From Lachnoclostridium sp. UBA5725 (GTDB lineage Bacteria > Bacillota > Clostridia > Lachnospirales > Lachnospiraceae): DNA of 19,171 bases. Below, one piece after another: positions 12,684 to 19,171 of this stretch (position 1 is the stretch's first letter; each line of letters opens with the position of its first letter). The notes under the pieces were generated by a model that worked only from the letters and a program-made list of their open reading frames with translations, was not told where the DNA came from and searched no databases. The DNA is taken from contig DIGJ01000006.1 of NCBI GenBank assembly GCA_002419585.1, forward strand, positions 1 to 19,171, given 5' to 3'. A program made the position numbers and the translations under genes.

Positions 12684-14858
12684 TTGGCAAAAGGCAGGGT
12701 ATTAAATACTGTTATATCCCTTGGCGGTTCGATTAATGGAAGTCTGTTAAAAGCTTTAAATACTACAACTGCAAAGACTGCAAAAGCATCTAGGGCAATG
12801 AATAAATCCATGAGCCATGACACTATGTCAGCTGCAAAAGCCATGACAGGTTCACTAAAATCCGTCGCTGGTAGCGCGTTGAAGTTATTTGGAGTAATAA
12901 AAGCAGTTGGTAGTCTAAAAAATTTCGCCAGTGAAACCATAACAGCTGCAAAGGCACAGATTGAAGCTGAAACCAAATTAGCATCTGTACTAGAAAACGT
13001 AAAGTCAATACAGATAAGAGGACCAAATGCAGCGGCAGAAGCTGCGAAAAACTTAAAAAATGTAGCGTCAAATTTACAAAAAGTTGGTGTTATTGGTGAT
13101 GAGGTTACACTTGCAGGAATGCAGCAACTTGCAACCTATCAGCTATCAGATAAGGAAATAACTACTTTATCAGACGGAATGACAGACTTATTAGCGCAGC
13201 AAAAAGGATTAAATGCCACACAAAGCGATGCGGTATCCATTGGCAATATGATAGGAAAAGCTATGAATGGTAGTGTTGGGGCATTATCAAAAGTAGGTAT
13301 TTCCTTTACCGAGGCACAGGGAAAAGCAATTAAGACAGGAGATGCAACACAAAGAGCAGCAACCATTGCACAGGTATTAAAGGATAACGTAGGTGGGGTT
13401 AATAAAGCTTTAGCAGAAACAGATCAAGGGCAGATACAACAAGCGAATAATACCTTAGGAGACATGAAAGAAACAATAGGTATGTTTTTACTGCCAATGC
13501 TAGCAAAATTAGCAAAGAACGTGATGCCTTTTGTTGAGAAGGGATTTAGTAGATTAACAGGAATTATGGATAAAGCTAGTCCTATTATTAAAAACTTGTT
13601 TGATACTGGGTTTAAACAAATTTCTTCTATATTACCTTCTATAATGGATAGTATAAAAGAGGTTCTTCCGTTCATTACAGAGCTGTTATTCCCATTGCAG
13701 TCAATAGGGAAAAAAGCCATGCCTTCCATTCTCTCAATGGTAAAACAATTACTACCATCTATTGTAAAGTTGATAAAGTCAACCGCGCCTTTAGTTATGA
13801 TGATTAGAGATTCTTTAGTAAAGGCATTTCAAACACTGATACCTCCGGTGACAAGCTTAATTCGGAACATCATACCGGTACTAATATCTTTAATTGGTTC
13901 GTTCCTACCTTTTATTACAAAGATTGTTGCTCAAATAGCACCATTAGTGGCAATTCTAATTAGCGCACTATTGCCGGCCATAAACATATTAATACCTCCT
14001 ATCATGAATGTTGTAAAAAGTCTATTGCCTGTATTATCCCGCTTAATCAGTTCGATTGTATCCGTACTAACAGCACTTGCACCAGTAATATCCGTTGTTG
14101 CTCAGGTGTTTTCTGCAATTTTAGCTAATGCTATTAATGCCTTACTTCCAATCATTCAAGGAGTAATTGTTCATTTTACGAATGTATTAAACATTTTATC
14201 GCAAGTAATAAACTTTATAGTTAATGTGTTTACTGGTAATTGGGAGGCAGCATGGCAGAATGTACAGAATATATTTAAAGGTATTTTTTCTGGTCTTGCA
14301 GATATAGCTAAGATACCACTAAATGGAATAATTGGTTTAGTAAATACTGCAATTAGTGGAATAAACGGATTAACTGGAGTAATCAATAAAATACCAGGTG
14401 TTGAAATTGGGGAGATACCTCAAATACCTTATCTTGCAAAAGGAGCTACTGTTACAAGTCCTACGTTAGCAATGATTGGTGAGGGAAAAGTACCAGAGAC
14501 AGTTGTTCCACATAACAACAAACCAAGATCAAGAATGTTACTTGCACAAGCTGCAAAAGGAGTAGGAATGAATCTTGGAAACTACTCTGATTTATTACCT
14601 GCCGTTGACAGAATCCGTTCTTCTTTATCATATTTTGGAAATAAATTTACTGGTAAAAGGGCTTCAAACGAAGGTACTGCTCAGCTCGATACTGTTACTA
14701 CCACGAATAACCGGAATGGTGGAACGATTGTTTATGCACCCAAAATTTATGCCAAAGATTCAAAAGGAGTAAAGGAAGCATTAGAGGATGATTTTGAGAG
14801 ATTCAAGTCTTGGTATCGGCAGATGAAAGAAGAGGAAGAAAGAGAGGTGTTTGCGTAA
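12684..14858 (+). CDS. Tail tape measure protein (P2 gpT-like)
   Basis: This protein fixes tail length and is ejected ahead of DNA. It has 724 residues, rather short, which at about 1.5 angstrom per residue suggests a tail near 100 nm. The TTG start at 12684 follows AAGGAGGAG. Order: an N-terminal basic, helical region with Ala/Lys-rich segments (1-130), a QGQIQQANNTLGDMKETIG helix (about 248-266, the usual boundary of these proteins), a very hydrophobic part (about 268-515) with prolines at regular 11- or 18-residue steps, then a Gly/Ile-rich linker (GIIGLVNTAISGINGLTGVI, about 548-567) and the PYLAKGATVTSPTLAMIGEG end motif (about 582-601), which is widespread in Gram-positive tape measures. 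The hydrophobic part could insert into the host membrane. It overlaps gpX by one base. Confidence 0.93.
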   Translation: MAKGRVLNTVISLGGSINGSLLKALNTTTAKTAKASRAMNKSMSHDTMSAAKAMTGSLKSVAGSALKLFGVIKAVGSLKNFASETITAAKAQIEAETKLASVLENVKSIQIRGPNAAAEAAKNLKNVASNLQKVGVIGDEVTLAGMQQLATYQLSDKEITTLSDGMTDLLAQQKGLNATQSDAVSIGNMIGKAMNGSVGALSKVGISFTEAQGKAIKTGDATQRAATIAQVLKDNVGGVNKALAETDQGQIQQANNTLGDMKETIGMFLLPMLAKLAKNVMPFVEKGFSRLTGIMDKASPIIKNLFDTGFKQISSILPSIMDSIKEVLPFITELLFPLQSIGKKAMPSILSMVKQLLPSIVKLIKSTAPLVMMIRDSLVKAFQTLIPPVTSLIRNIIPVLISLIGSFLPFITKIVAQIAPLVAILISALLPAINILIPPIMNVVKSLLPVLSRLISSIVSVLTALAPVISVVAQVFSAILANAINALLPIIQGVIVHFTNVLNILSQVINFIVNVFTGNWEAAWQNVQNIFKGIFSGLADIAKIPLNGIIGLVNTAISGINGLTGVINKIPGVEIGEIPQIPYLAKGATVTSPTLAMIGEGKVPETVVPHNNKPRSRMLLAQAAKGVGMNLGNYSDLLPAVDRIRSSLSYFGNKFTGKRASNEGTAQLDTVTTTNNRNGGTIVYAPKIYAKDSKGVKEALEDDFERFKSWYRQMKEEEEREVFA

Positions 14859-15058
14859 TGGATACATATATTGCAAAACAGATGGAAACATGGGATTTAA
14901 TCTCTTATAAGGCATATGGTAATGAATATCATATTGCAGATTTAATCTTAGCAAATCCAAATTATTGCGATGTTGTTGTGTTTGATGGTGGAGAAGTAGT
15001 AAATATTCCAGTAATTAATACTGCAGACACTTCCTCTCTTGCTCCTTGGAGGCAGTAA
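14858..15058 (+). CDS. Tail protein X (LysM-like)
   Basis: A 66-residue protein of the P2 gpX family, essentially one LysM-like module: YIAKQMETWDLISYKAYGNE (residues 4-23) with the TWDLISYKAYG helix pair, then IADLILANPNYCDVVVFDGG and VVNIPVI. Proteins of this type bind the hub and help fix the baseplate to the tube or tape measure. Translation starts at the ATG at 14858, which overlaps the tape measure stop (TAATG), with AGAGAGGTG about eight bases upstream. It is immediately followed by the hub gene. The family call is strong because of the LysM signature and gene order. Confidence 0.92.
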   Translation: MDTYIAKQMETWDLISYKAYGNEYHIADLILANPNYCDVVVFDGGEVVNIPVINTADTSSLAPWRQ

Positions 15059-15059
15059 T

Positions 15060-15983
15060 ATGAAGTTAATAATTAACAACAAAGAGATAACAGCAAGTGA
15101 ACAGTCAATGAGATCATGTAGATACAATGATTATGCAGGTGGTCGCGCAGATGCGTTGCATATTGTTTTTAACGATACATATGACTTATGGAAAGGCTGG
15201 GGGCTAAAAAAAAATGATACGATTCAGGTTGTGAAGGATAGAATTGATACCGGAATCATGTATGTAAGCAGTATAGGAATTGAGGATGGAGCTTATACAG
15301 TAAAAGCACTATCTACTCCGTCAAAAGCTCTAAATGAGCTATCAAATACAAGGGAAAATATTAAACTGACAGGAATCTGTTCTGAAATCAGTAACGAATT
15401 AGGGTTTTCACTATATACCTATGAGATTACGGACTATCTATACGAGTTTGTACAGAGGATAAATTGCAATTCGTTAGAACACCTGCAATCCGTCTTGGTA
15501 AAAGAAGGAGATATTCAGAAGGTTTATAATAACAAACTGATTATTTATTCTGAGAAAAAATTAGAAAATAAAAATCCATCCATAATCATATCAAAAAAGG
15601 ATTTTATCAAAAATCCTTACTTTTCAACATCGGATGCCAAGTTAGTATCTTCGATTGAAAATATTTATCAGCATGAAAATGGAATCATAAAGACCAAAGT
15701 AAGTTCTGGATTGGATGGAAAACATCTTATTTTAAATATTCCGGTGAGTTCACTTGGAGAGAGCGAACGTTTTTGCAAGAACATCATGCGTTTTCATAAT
15801 AAATATGAATTTGTTGGATCTGGGATTGTTGCATACCAGGGAATCACAGCTGGTATAACCATTAATTTAAGCGGTGATTTTGCGGAATGGAGTGGAACTA
15901 ATTTTGTCTATGAAGTAAGCAATGATATTCTTTTTGACAGACAAATAATAAAATATAGGAAGTCGATACAAGGAGATTATTAA
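15060..15983 (+). CDS. Baseplate hub protein gpD (late control D family)
   Basis: This 307-residue protein belongs to the phage late-control D/gp27-like hub family, whose trimer forms the centre of the baseplate on which the tail tube grows. Visible features are an N-terminal RSCRYNDYAGGRADALHIVF segment with a DLWKGWGLKKNDTIQV pattern (about residues 19-57), typical of the family's first domain, and a DTGIMYVSSIGIEDGAYTVKA stretch (about 62-82) with the SSIG-x-x-DG turn. The ALSTPSKALNEL...EISNELGF helix region follows. The ATG at 15060 lies seven bases after TTGGAGG (15046-15052) and one base after the gpX stop. In P2 the name reflects a second role in late control, which is not implied here. 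Confidence 0.88.
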   Translation: MKLIINNKEITASEQSMRSCRYNDYAGGRADALHIVFNDTYDLWKGWGLKKNDTIQVVKDRIDTGIMYVSSIGIEDGAYTVKALSTPSKALNELSNTRENIKLTGICSEISNELGFSLYTYEITDYLYEFVQRINCNSLEHLQSVLVKEGDIQKVYNNKLIIYSEKKLENKNPSIIISKKDFIKNPYFSTSDAKLVSSIENIYQHENGIIKTKVSSGLDGKHLILNIPVSSLGESERFCKNIMRFHNKYEFVGSGIVAYQGITAGITINLSGDFAEWSGTNFVYEVSNDILFDRQIIKYRKSIQGDY

Positions 15984-15987
15984 TGTC

Positions 15988-16179
15988 ATGATAAAAAAAG
16001 GAAAAGTCGCAGAAGTAAAAGGAAATAAAGCAAAAATAGTATATGAAGAGATTAATCAAATGACACCATACATTGATATTGCAAATCACATCAGTGATTT
16101 AACGGTAAATTCTACTGTAATTGTAGCTGTATATGATGACAACTTTCGTACTGGTGCAGTGATAGGAGTGATTACATGA
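15988..16179 (+). CDS. Minimal baseplate OB-fold protein (gpV-like, spike domain absent)
   Basis: A 63-residue protein with the shape of the N-terminal OB-fold of baseplate protein V/gp5: KKGKVAEVKGNKAKIVYEEI (about 3-22), then the LTVNSTVIVAVYDDNFRTGAVIGVI ending (about 38-62), where glycine and small residues close the last strands. P2 gpV is about three times as long and carries a beta-helical membrane-piercing spike; nothing of that is left here. ATG 15988 is used because the nearer ATG at 15983 reads ATG TCA TGA; both follow AAGGAG (15970-15975), with the 15983 ATG better spaced, so reinitiation is possible. It is between the hub and gpU, and its stop overlaps the next start. The short length seems genuine, as no frameshift remnant follows. 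Confidence 0.7.
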   Translation: MIKKGKVAEVKGNKAKIVYEEINQMTPYIDIANHISDLTVNSTVIVAVYDDNFRTGAVIGVIT

Positions 16180-16610
16180 AGATAGCAACATATGGACCTA
16201 AAGTATTTTCGATAAGTGCAGACATGATAAATACATTTGGAGCAGTTTCCAGATCATCTAGTTACAATGTAGAGGAACAGGAGAACGGAACAAATAAAGC
16301 CAAACTAAAAAACAAAGCCCCAGGTCTTGAAACTATGGCTTTCGAATTACAATTAAGAAATGATTTTGTTAATGTAAGAGATGAGATTGAATCATGGCTT
16401 GTATTACAAGGAAAATCGTATTATTTCATAGTTGGCAATGAAAAGTATGGAACAAATAAGTGGGAGCTTATTGGAGTAGATATAACAAATCAGGAATTTA
16501 CATTAAGAGGTGTTTTAAAAAAAGCAACAGTATCGTTGAACTTTAAAGAAATGGTATCTACAGTGACCAACAATGTAACTGCTAAACAAACGAGAAATAC
16601 AAAAAGGTAG
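16176..16610 (+). CDS. Tail protein gpU (P2 GpU family)
   Basis: A 144-residue protein of the P2 gpU family. It opens with MKIATYGPKVFSISADMINT, matching the family's FG/YGPxxF-S opening strand, and has AFELQLRNDFVNVRDEIESW (about 55-74) and WELIGVDITNQEFTLRGVLKKATVSLNFKE (about 95-124), where the EFTLxGxxxKxxxxLxxKE ending is characteristic. P2 needs gpU for tail assembly; its exact location is not firmly fixed. The ATG at 16176 overlaps the previous stop as ATGA, and the TAG stop abuts the next start. The neighbours are the gpV-like and gp25-like proteins, so a baseplate or tail-tip role fits. Confidence comes from the matching opening and ending patterns. Confidence 0.8.
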   Translation: MKIATYGPKVFSISADMINTFGAVSRSSSYNVEEQENGTNKAKLKNKAPGLETMAFELQLRNDFVNVRDEIESWLVLQGKSYYFIVGNEKYGTNKWELIGVDITNQEFTLRGVLKKATVSLNFKEMVSTVTNNVTAKQTRNTKR

Positions 16611-16901
16611 GTGAATGTTTTGTTTAAGTGGGAAGTTAATCTATCAAAAGAAGATAGAATTAAAAAGAATGTTATTAATCTTCTTAGTATTAATAAAGAT
16701 GAAGTGCATTTTGACTGTGATCTTGGACAGTCTGTTGATTTCGTAGATAAACACCCTGAAAAAATTACTTCTGAAATGCTTACAGATACACTTGATATGC
16801 TTTCAAAGCGTGAACCAAGAGCATCTGTTTCAATTGGTGATATTATCACGATAACACAAAATGGAGATTATGAATGCAAGGTGGTGATTCAAGATGCATA
16901 A
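16611..16901 (+). CDS. Baseplate wedge protein (P2 gpW/T4 gp25-like)
   Basis: A 96-residue protein of the gp25-like wedge family, which links hub and wedges and triggers sheath contraction. Typical features are the IKKNVINLLSINKDEVHFDCDLG opening (about 17-39), where a helix is followed by a phage-type FxxxLG turn, and SKREPRASVSIGDIITITQNG (about 66-86), with the EPR motif shared by the whole family. The start is uncertain: GTG at 16611 directly follows the gpU stop but is only three bases from AAGG. TTG at 16620 is about six bases from AGGTG and would remove three residues. It overlaps the gpJ start by eight bases. Confidence 0.85.
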   Translation: MNVLFKWEVNLSKEDRIKKNVINLLSINKDEVHFDCDLGQSVDFVDKHPEKITSEMLTDTLDMLSKREPRASVSIGDIITITQNGDYECKVVIQDA

Positions 16902-17985
16902 TTTTATTGATTTTAATGAAAGCGAAGTTTTGGAAGGAGCAATTGAGGCATATGAAAAAGAAACAAATACCTCATTATATGCAGGTGATGAAAGAAGAAT
17001 TTTAATCAATGCTTTTATGTATCCAGCTACAATTATCGCTGCAAAAGCAAATTATTATGCAAATCAATACTTTGCGCAGACTGCAGTTATGCCATTCCTG
17101 AAAGATATTGGAGAAGGAAGGGGAGTATATATGTTAGCTGCTGAAAAAGCACTTGTGCCTATGAAGTTTAATATATCCGCTGTAAAAGATTTTGATATTA
17201 CAATTCCATCTGGAACAAGAGTTACACTAGATGGCAACTACTTCTTTGCTACTATACAAGAAAGTAAAATTTCAAAAGGGACATTAAGTGTTGTAGTTAC
17301 GGCAGCTGCAACCGTGGCAGGTAAAGGACACAACGATTTCCCGATAGGAAGCATTAATACTTTAGTAGACAGCATTTTGTATGTTACTAGCGTTACTAAT
17401 ACTGATAAAAGTAGTGGAGGGGCTGAAATTGAGGATATTGAAAGCTACAGAGAAAGAATTCTTCTTAAGCCATTTAACTATAATACGGCAGGAGCGGAGG
17501 AAGCATATAAATACCTTGCAAAATCATCAGACAATTCAATTGGAAGTGTCAGTGTTTCAACATCTGGTTCAATAGTTACGATTACTGTATTGAACAAAGA
17601 TGGAACGTTACCTAGTGAGTTGGTAATTGCTCGTATAAGTGAAAGTTTAAGCGGTAAAAAAGTACGCCCACTAACGGATCAGGTTATAGTACAGAAGCCA
17701 ACTATTGTAAATTACTCAATTAATGTAAGTTATACCATAAGTGAAGCGGATAAATCTAATGCACAAATTATACAGGCTGCTGTTAGCAGTGCTATAACTG
17801 AATTTATTAATTATCAGTGCACTGATCTAGGAAAATCCATAAATCCTGATATGTTAAAGAAATATATGTATAATGCAGGTGCTTATACCGTTAACGTAAC
17901 TAGTCCATCCTATATTACAGTAAATGAACAGCAGATTGCACAGTTATCCGGTGCTCCAGTAGTTACCTATTCAGGACTATATTAA
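16894..17985 (+). CDS. Baseplate assembly protein gpJ
   Basis: This 363-residue protein is baseplate J (P2 gpJ/T4 gp6 family), the main wedge scaffold. Hallmarks are visible in order: an N-terminal helical region with DERRILINAFMYPATIIAAK (about residues 32-51) and YANQYFAQTAVMPFLKDIG; the PSGTRVTLDGNYFFAT turn and strand (about 109-124); the SSGGAEIEDIESYRERILLK motif (about 173-192), the most diagnostic of the family; the AGAEEAYKYLAKS helix; and a C-terminal RPLTDQVIVQKPTIVNYSIN segment (about 256-275). The ATG at 16894 overlaps the gp25-like gene by eight bases. The following gene is gpI, as in P2 (W-J-I). The call is firm. Confidence 0.94.
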   Translation: MHNFIDFNESEVLEGAIEAYEKETNTSLYAGDERRILINAFMYPATIIAAKANYYANQYFAQTAVMPFLKDIGEGRGVYMLAAEKALVPMKFNISAVKDFDITIPSGTRVTLDGNYFFATIQESKISKGTLSVVVTAAATVAGKGHNDFPIGSINTLVDSILYVTSVTNTDKSSGGAEIEDIESYRERILLKPFNYNTAGAEEAYKYLAKSSDNSIGSVSVSTSGSIVTITVLNKDGTLPSELVIARISESLSGKKVRPLTDQVIVQKPTIVNYSINVSYTISEADKSNAQIIQAAVSSAITEFINYQCTDLGKSINPDMLKKYMYNAGAYTVNVTSPSYITVNEQQIAQLSGAPVVTYSGLY

Positions 17986-17995
17986 GGAGGGAATT

Positions 17996-18556
17996 ATGAA
18001 ACTTGATAGTATTGACATGTTAGACTTAATTCCTACTTATATGCAAAATGATACAAGTGTGAAAGGGCTGTGTGCAGCCGGAAACTATATCTTAAGCAAG
18101 TTATATCAAAGTATTCAATGCATGGATTTTATACAAAATTTAAGCTCATTGAAAGAAGAAGACCTTGACTATATTGCTAAGATAAATAATATACTCTGGT
18201 ATGATGAGGAAGATTCGAAAAGTGTTAAAGTTGATATAATAAAAAATTCAGAACAGGTATTTTGGACACTTGGTACTGTGTACGCCATAGAAAGTGTTAT
18301 AAAGGATGTATTTGGAACTGGAGAAGTTGTTGAGTGGTATGATTACGATGGCCAACATGGACATTTTAAAATTACAACAGAGAACAGTAGCGTATATGGA
18401 GATGCCGTACAGAAGTTTAGTAAAATAATTGAACATGTGAAGAGAAAGAGTGCTATTTTAGATGAAGTTGAGATTACATTAATTGCGTTTATGAATACTT
18501 ACTATGGCGCTGCTCTTCATACAGGCGATTTTATAACATTGAGACAGGAGGGATAA
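17996..18556 (+). CDS. Tail protein gpI (P2 family baseplate wedge)
   Basis: A 186-residue protein of the P2 gpI family, which joins the gpJ wedge to the tail fibres. Visible features: MLDLIPTYMQNDTSVKGLC (about 5-23), a DLIPxxxxxD opening common in the family, EEDLDYIAKINNILWYDEED near residues 53-72, and a helix plus strand ending of the form FWTLGTVYAIESVIKDVFGT and EWYDYDGQHGHFKI. It starts at ATG 17996 after AAGGAGGG and follows gpJ with ten bases between. It is followed by the tail fibre gene, in P2 order J-I-H. The pattern GxxxAIxxxIxxxFG with a tryptophan/tyrosine-rich end matches the family closely. Confidence 0.9.
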   Translation: MKLDSIDMLDLIPTYMQNDTSVKGLCAAGNYILSKLYQSIQCMDFIQNLSSLKEEDLDYIAKINNILWYDEEDSKSVKVDIIKNSEQVFWTLGTVYAIESVIKDVFGTGEVVEWYDYDGQHGHFKITTENSSVYGDAVQKFSKIIEHVKRKSAILDEVEITLIAFMNTYYGAALHTGDFITLRQEG

Positions 18557-18558
18557 TA

Positions 18559-19171
18559 ATGAGTTTTAGCACCATATTATTCACTGAGAAAGGGCGCGCA
18601 TTGCAATCAAAAGCAATAGCAGGAGCGCCCTTAAATTTTACAAAAATACAAATGGGTTCCGGGACATTAGGTGGTCAATCTCAAATTACTCTGAATGCAT
18701 TAATAGAACCAATAGTAACACTTGCGATTACTAAAATAGCAAGGACAAATGACTATGCTACAATCCGTGGGAATTTTAGTAATGCAGATATTACTACAGG
18801 CTTCTACTGGAGAGAACTAGGCATCTTTGCAACTGATCCTGATCTTGGTGAGATACTGTATTGTTATGCAAATGCAGGAACGTTAGCTGAATACATACCA
18901 CCGCAAACGTATGAAATTATGGAAAAAGTAGTTAGTGTTTCGATTATAGTAGGAAATGCCGCAAATGTAACGGCTACTATTAGTGAATCACTGATCTATG
19001 CTTCCGCTGCAGATTTAGAAGCAGTACGCATAAAGATGGATGATAAGATAAACAAAGCAAGCATTAAAAATAATACAACAACAGAAGAAGCCGGATTTGT
19101 TTTAGATGCAAGGCAAGGTAAAGTTCTCGAGGACCAGCTTATTGCATTAAATGCCGATTTAAATGCAGTTG
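18559..19171 (+). CDS. Tail fibre/tail collar fibre protein, N-terminal part (cut by right edge)
   Basis: The frame starts at ATG 18559, six bases after AGGAGG, and runs open for 204 codons to the window edge. It begins MSFSTILFTEKGRALQSKAI and includes FTKIQMGSGTLGGQSQITLN (about 28-47) and FYWRELGIFATDPDLGEILY (about 82-101), the signature of the N-terminal attachment domain of P2-like H/collar tail fibres. From about residue 170 it has the NNTTTEEAGFVLDARQGKV type motif that often recurs along such fibres before a variable receptor-binding tip. The tip is outside the window. Placement after gpI is the normal P2-type order. This protein anchors fibres on the baseplate and should determine host binding. 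Confidence 0.92.
   Translation, partial: MSFSTILFTEKGRALQSKAIAGAPLNFTKIQMGSGTLGGQSQITLNALIEPIVTLAITKIARTNDYATIRGNFSNADITTGFYWRELGIFATDPDLGEILYCYANAGTLAEYIPPQTYEIMEKVVSVSIIVGNAANVTATISESLIYASAADLEAVRIKMDDKINKASIKNNTTTEEAGFVLDARQGKVLEDQLIALNADLNAV
18590..18632 (+). repeat. Nested hairpin in the first codons of the tail fibre gene
   Basis: AAGGGCGC (18590-18597) pairs with GCGCCCTT (18625-18632) as an 8-bp outer stem. Inside it, ATTGC (18600-18604) pairs with GCAAT (18613-18617) around AATCAAAA. The element begins 31 bases into the gene and is GC-rich against the local background. It is followed by AAATTTTA rather than a full U-run, so it may only be weakly terminating. A role in fibre gene expression is possible but unproven. 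Confidence 0.65.

Noticed and set aside
12602..12976. 124-codon open frame on the minus strand
   Set aside because: It is the complement of the tape measure and chaperone genes, has no ribosome site, and its Phe/Ala/Leu-rich content is the mirror of a helical coding region.
16490..16849. 119-codon open frame on the minus strand
   Set aside because: It is antisense to gpU and the gp25-like gene, with no promoter or ribosome site and low-complexity Ser/Leu content.
18065..18078. Short hairpin GGCTG/CAGCC in the gpI gene
   Set aside because: Only 5 bp with no U-run; expected by chance in a window of this size.

Overview
The window looks like the late half of a temperate phage (prophage) of a low-GC Clostridia-type Firmicute. 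The evidence is AT-rich DNA, frequent AGA/ATA/TTA codons, strong AGGAGG-type ribosome sites in front of nearly every gene, several TTG/GTG starts, and tightly packed head and tail genes on one strand. No host gene is visible. I cannot name a species from sequence alone.

Layout. (1) Positions 1-380, minus strand: two very small hydrophobic-peptide genes, the second cut by the left edge. A near-consensus sigma-A promoter drives them, and a perfect palindrome sits between its -35 and -10 boxes. (2) 413-444: an intrinsic terminator on the plus strand with no obvious gene in front of it. (3) 467-1018: a tyrosine recombinase reduced to its catalytic domain, ending in its own terminator. (4) 1019-1331: a 313-bp non-coding stretch with a locally GC-rich, palindrome-rich island, the best candidate for the cos/packaging site. 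(5) 1335-10054: a lambda-like packaging, head and connector module: small terminase, GpA-type large terminase, small head-joining protein, portal, ClpP-like protease with a nested scaffold, decoration protein, major capsid protein, two connectors, a gpZ-like protein and a putative tail terminator. (6) 10075-end: a P2-like contractile tail module: sheath, tube, frameshifted chaperone pair, tape measure, gpX, hub gpD, a minimal gpV, gpU, gp25/gpW, gpJ, gpI and the start of a tail fibre.

How it works together. The terminase cuts and packages DNA through the portal into a procapsid built from the major capsid protein on the scaffold. The protease probably removes the scaffold and the decoration protein locks the mature shell. 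The connector, gpZ-like and terminator proteins join the head to a contractile tail. That tail is a sheath around a tube whose length is set by the tape measure and whose baseplate is made of the X-D-V-U-W-J-I group. The phage is therefore a mosaic myovirus with a lambda-type head on a P2-type tail.

Transcription appears to be punctuated. An intrinsic hairpin terminator sits between the tube and chaperone genes (12053-12078), where the abundant sheath and tube proteins give way to low-copy assembly proteins. A -1 slippery heptamer (T TTT TTG) in the chaperone gene makes a fused second product. Strong hairpins also lie inside the first codons of the gene after the capsid and of the tail fibre. 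No tRNA, rRNA, CRISPR array or insertion sequence was found.
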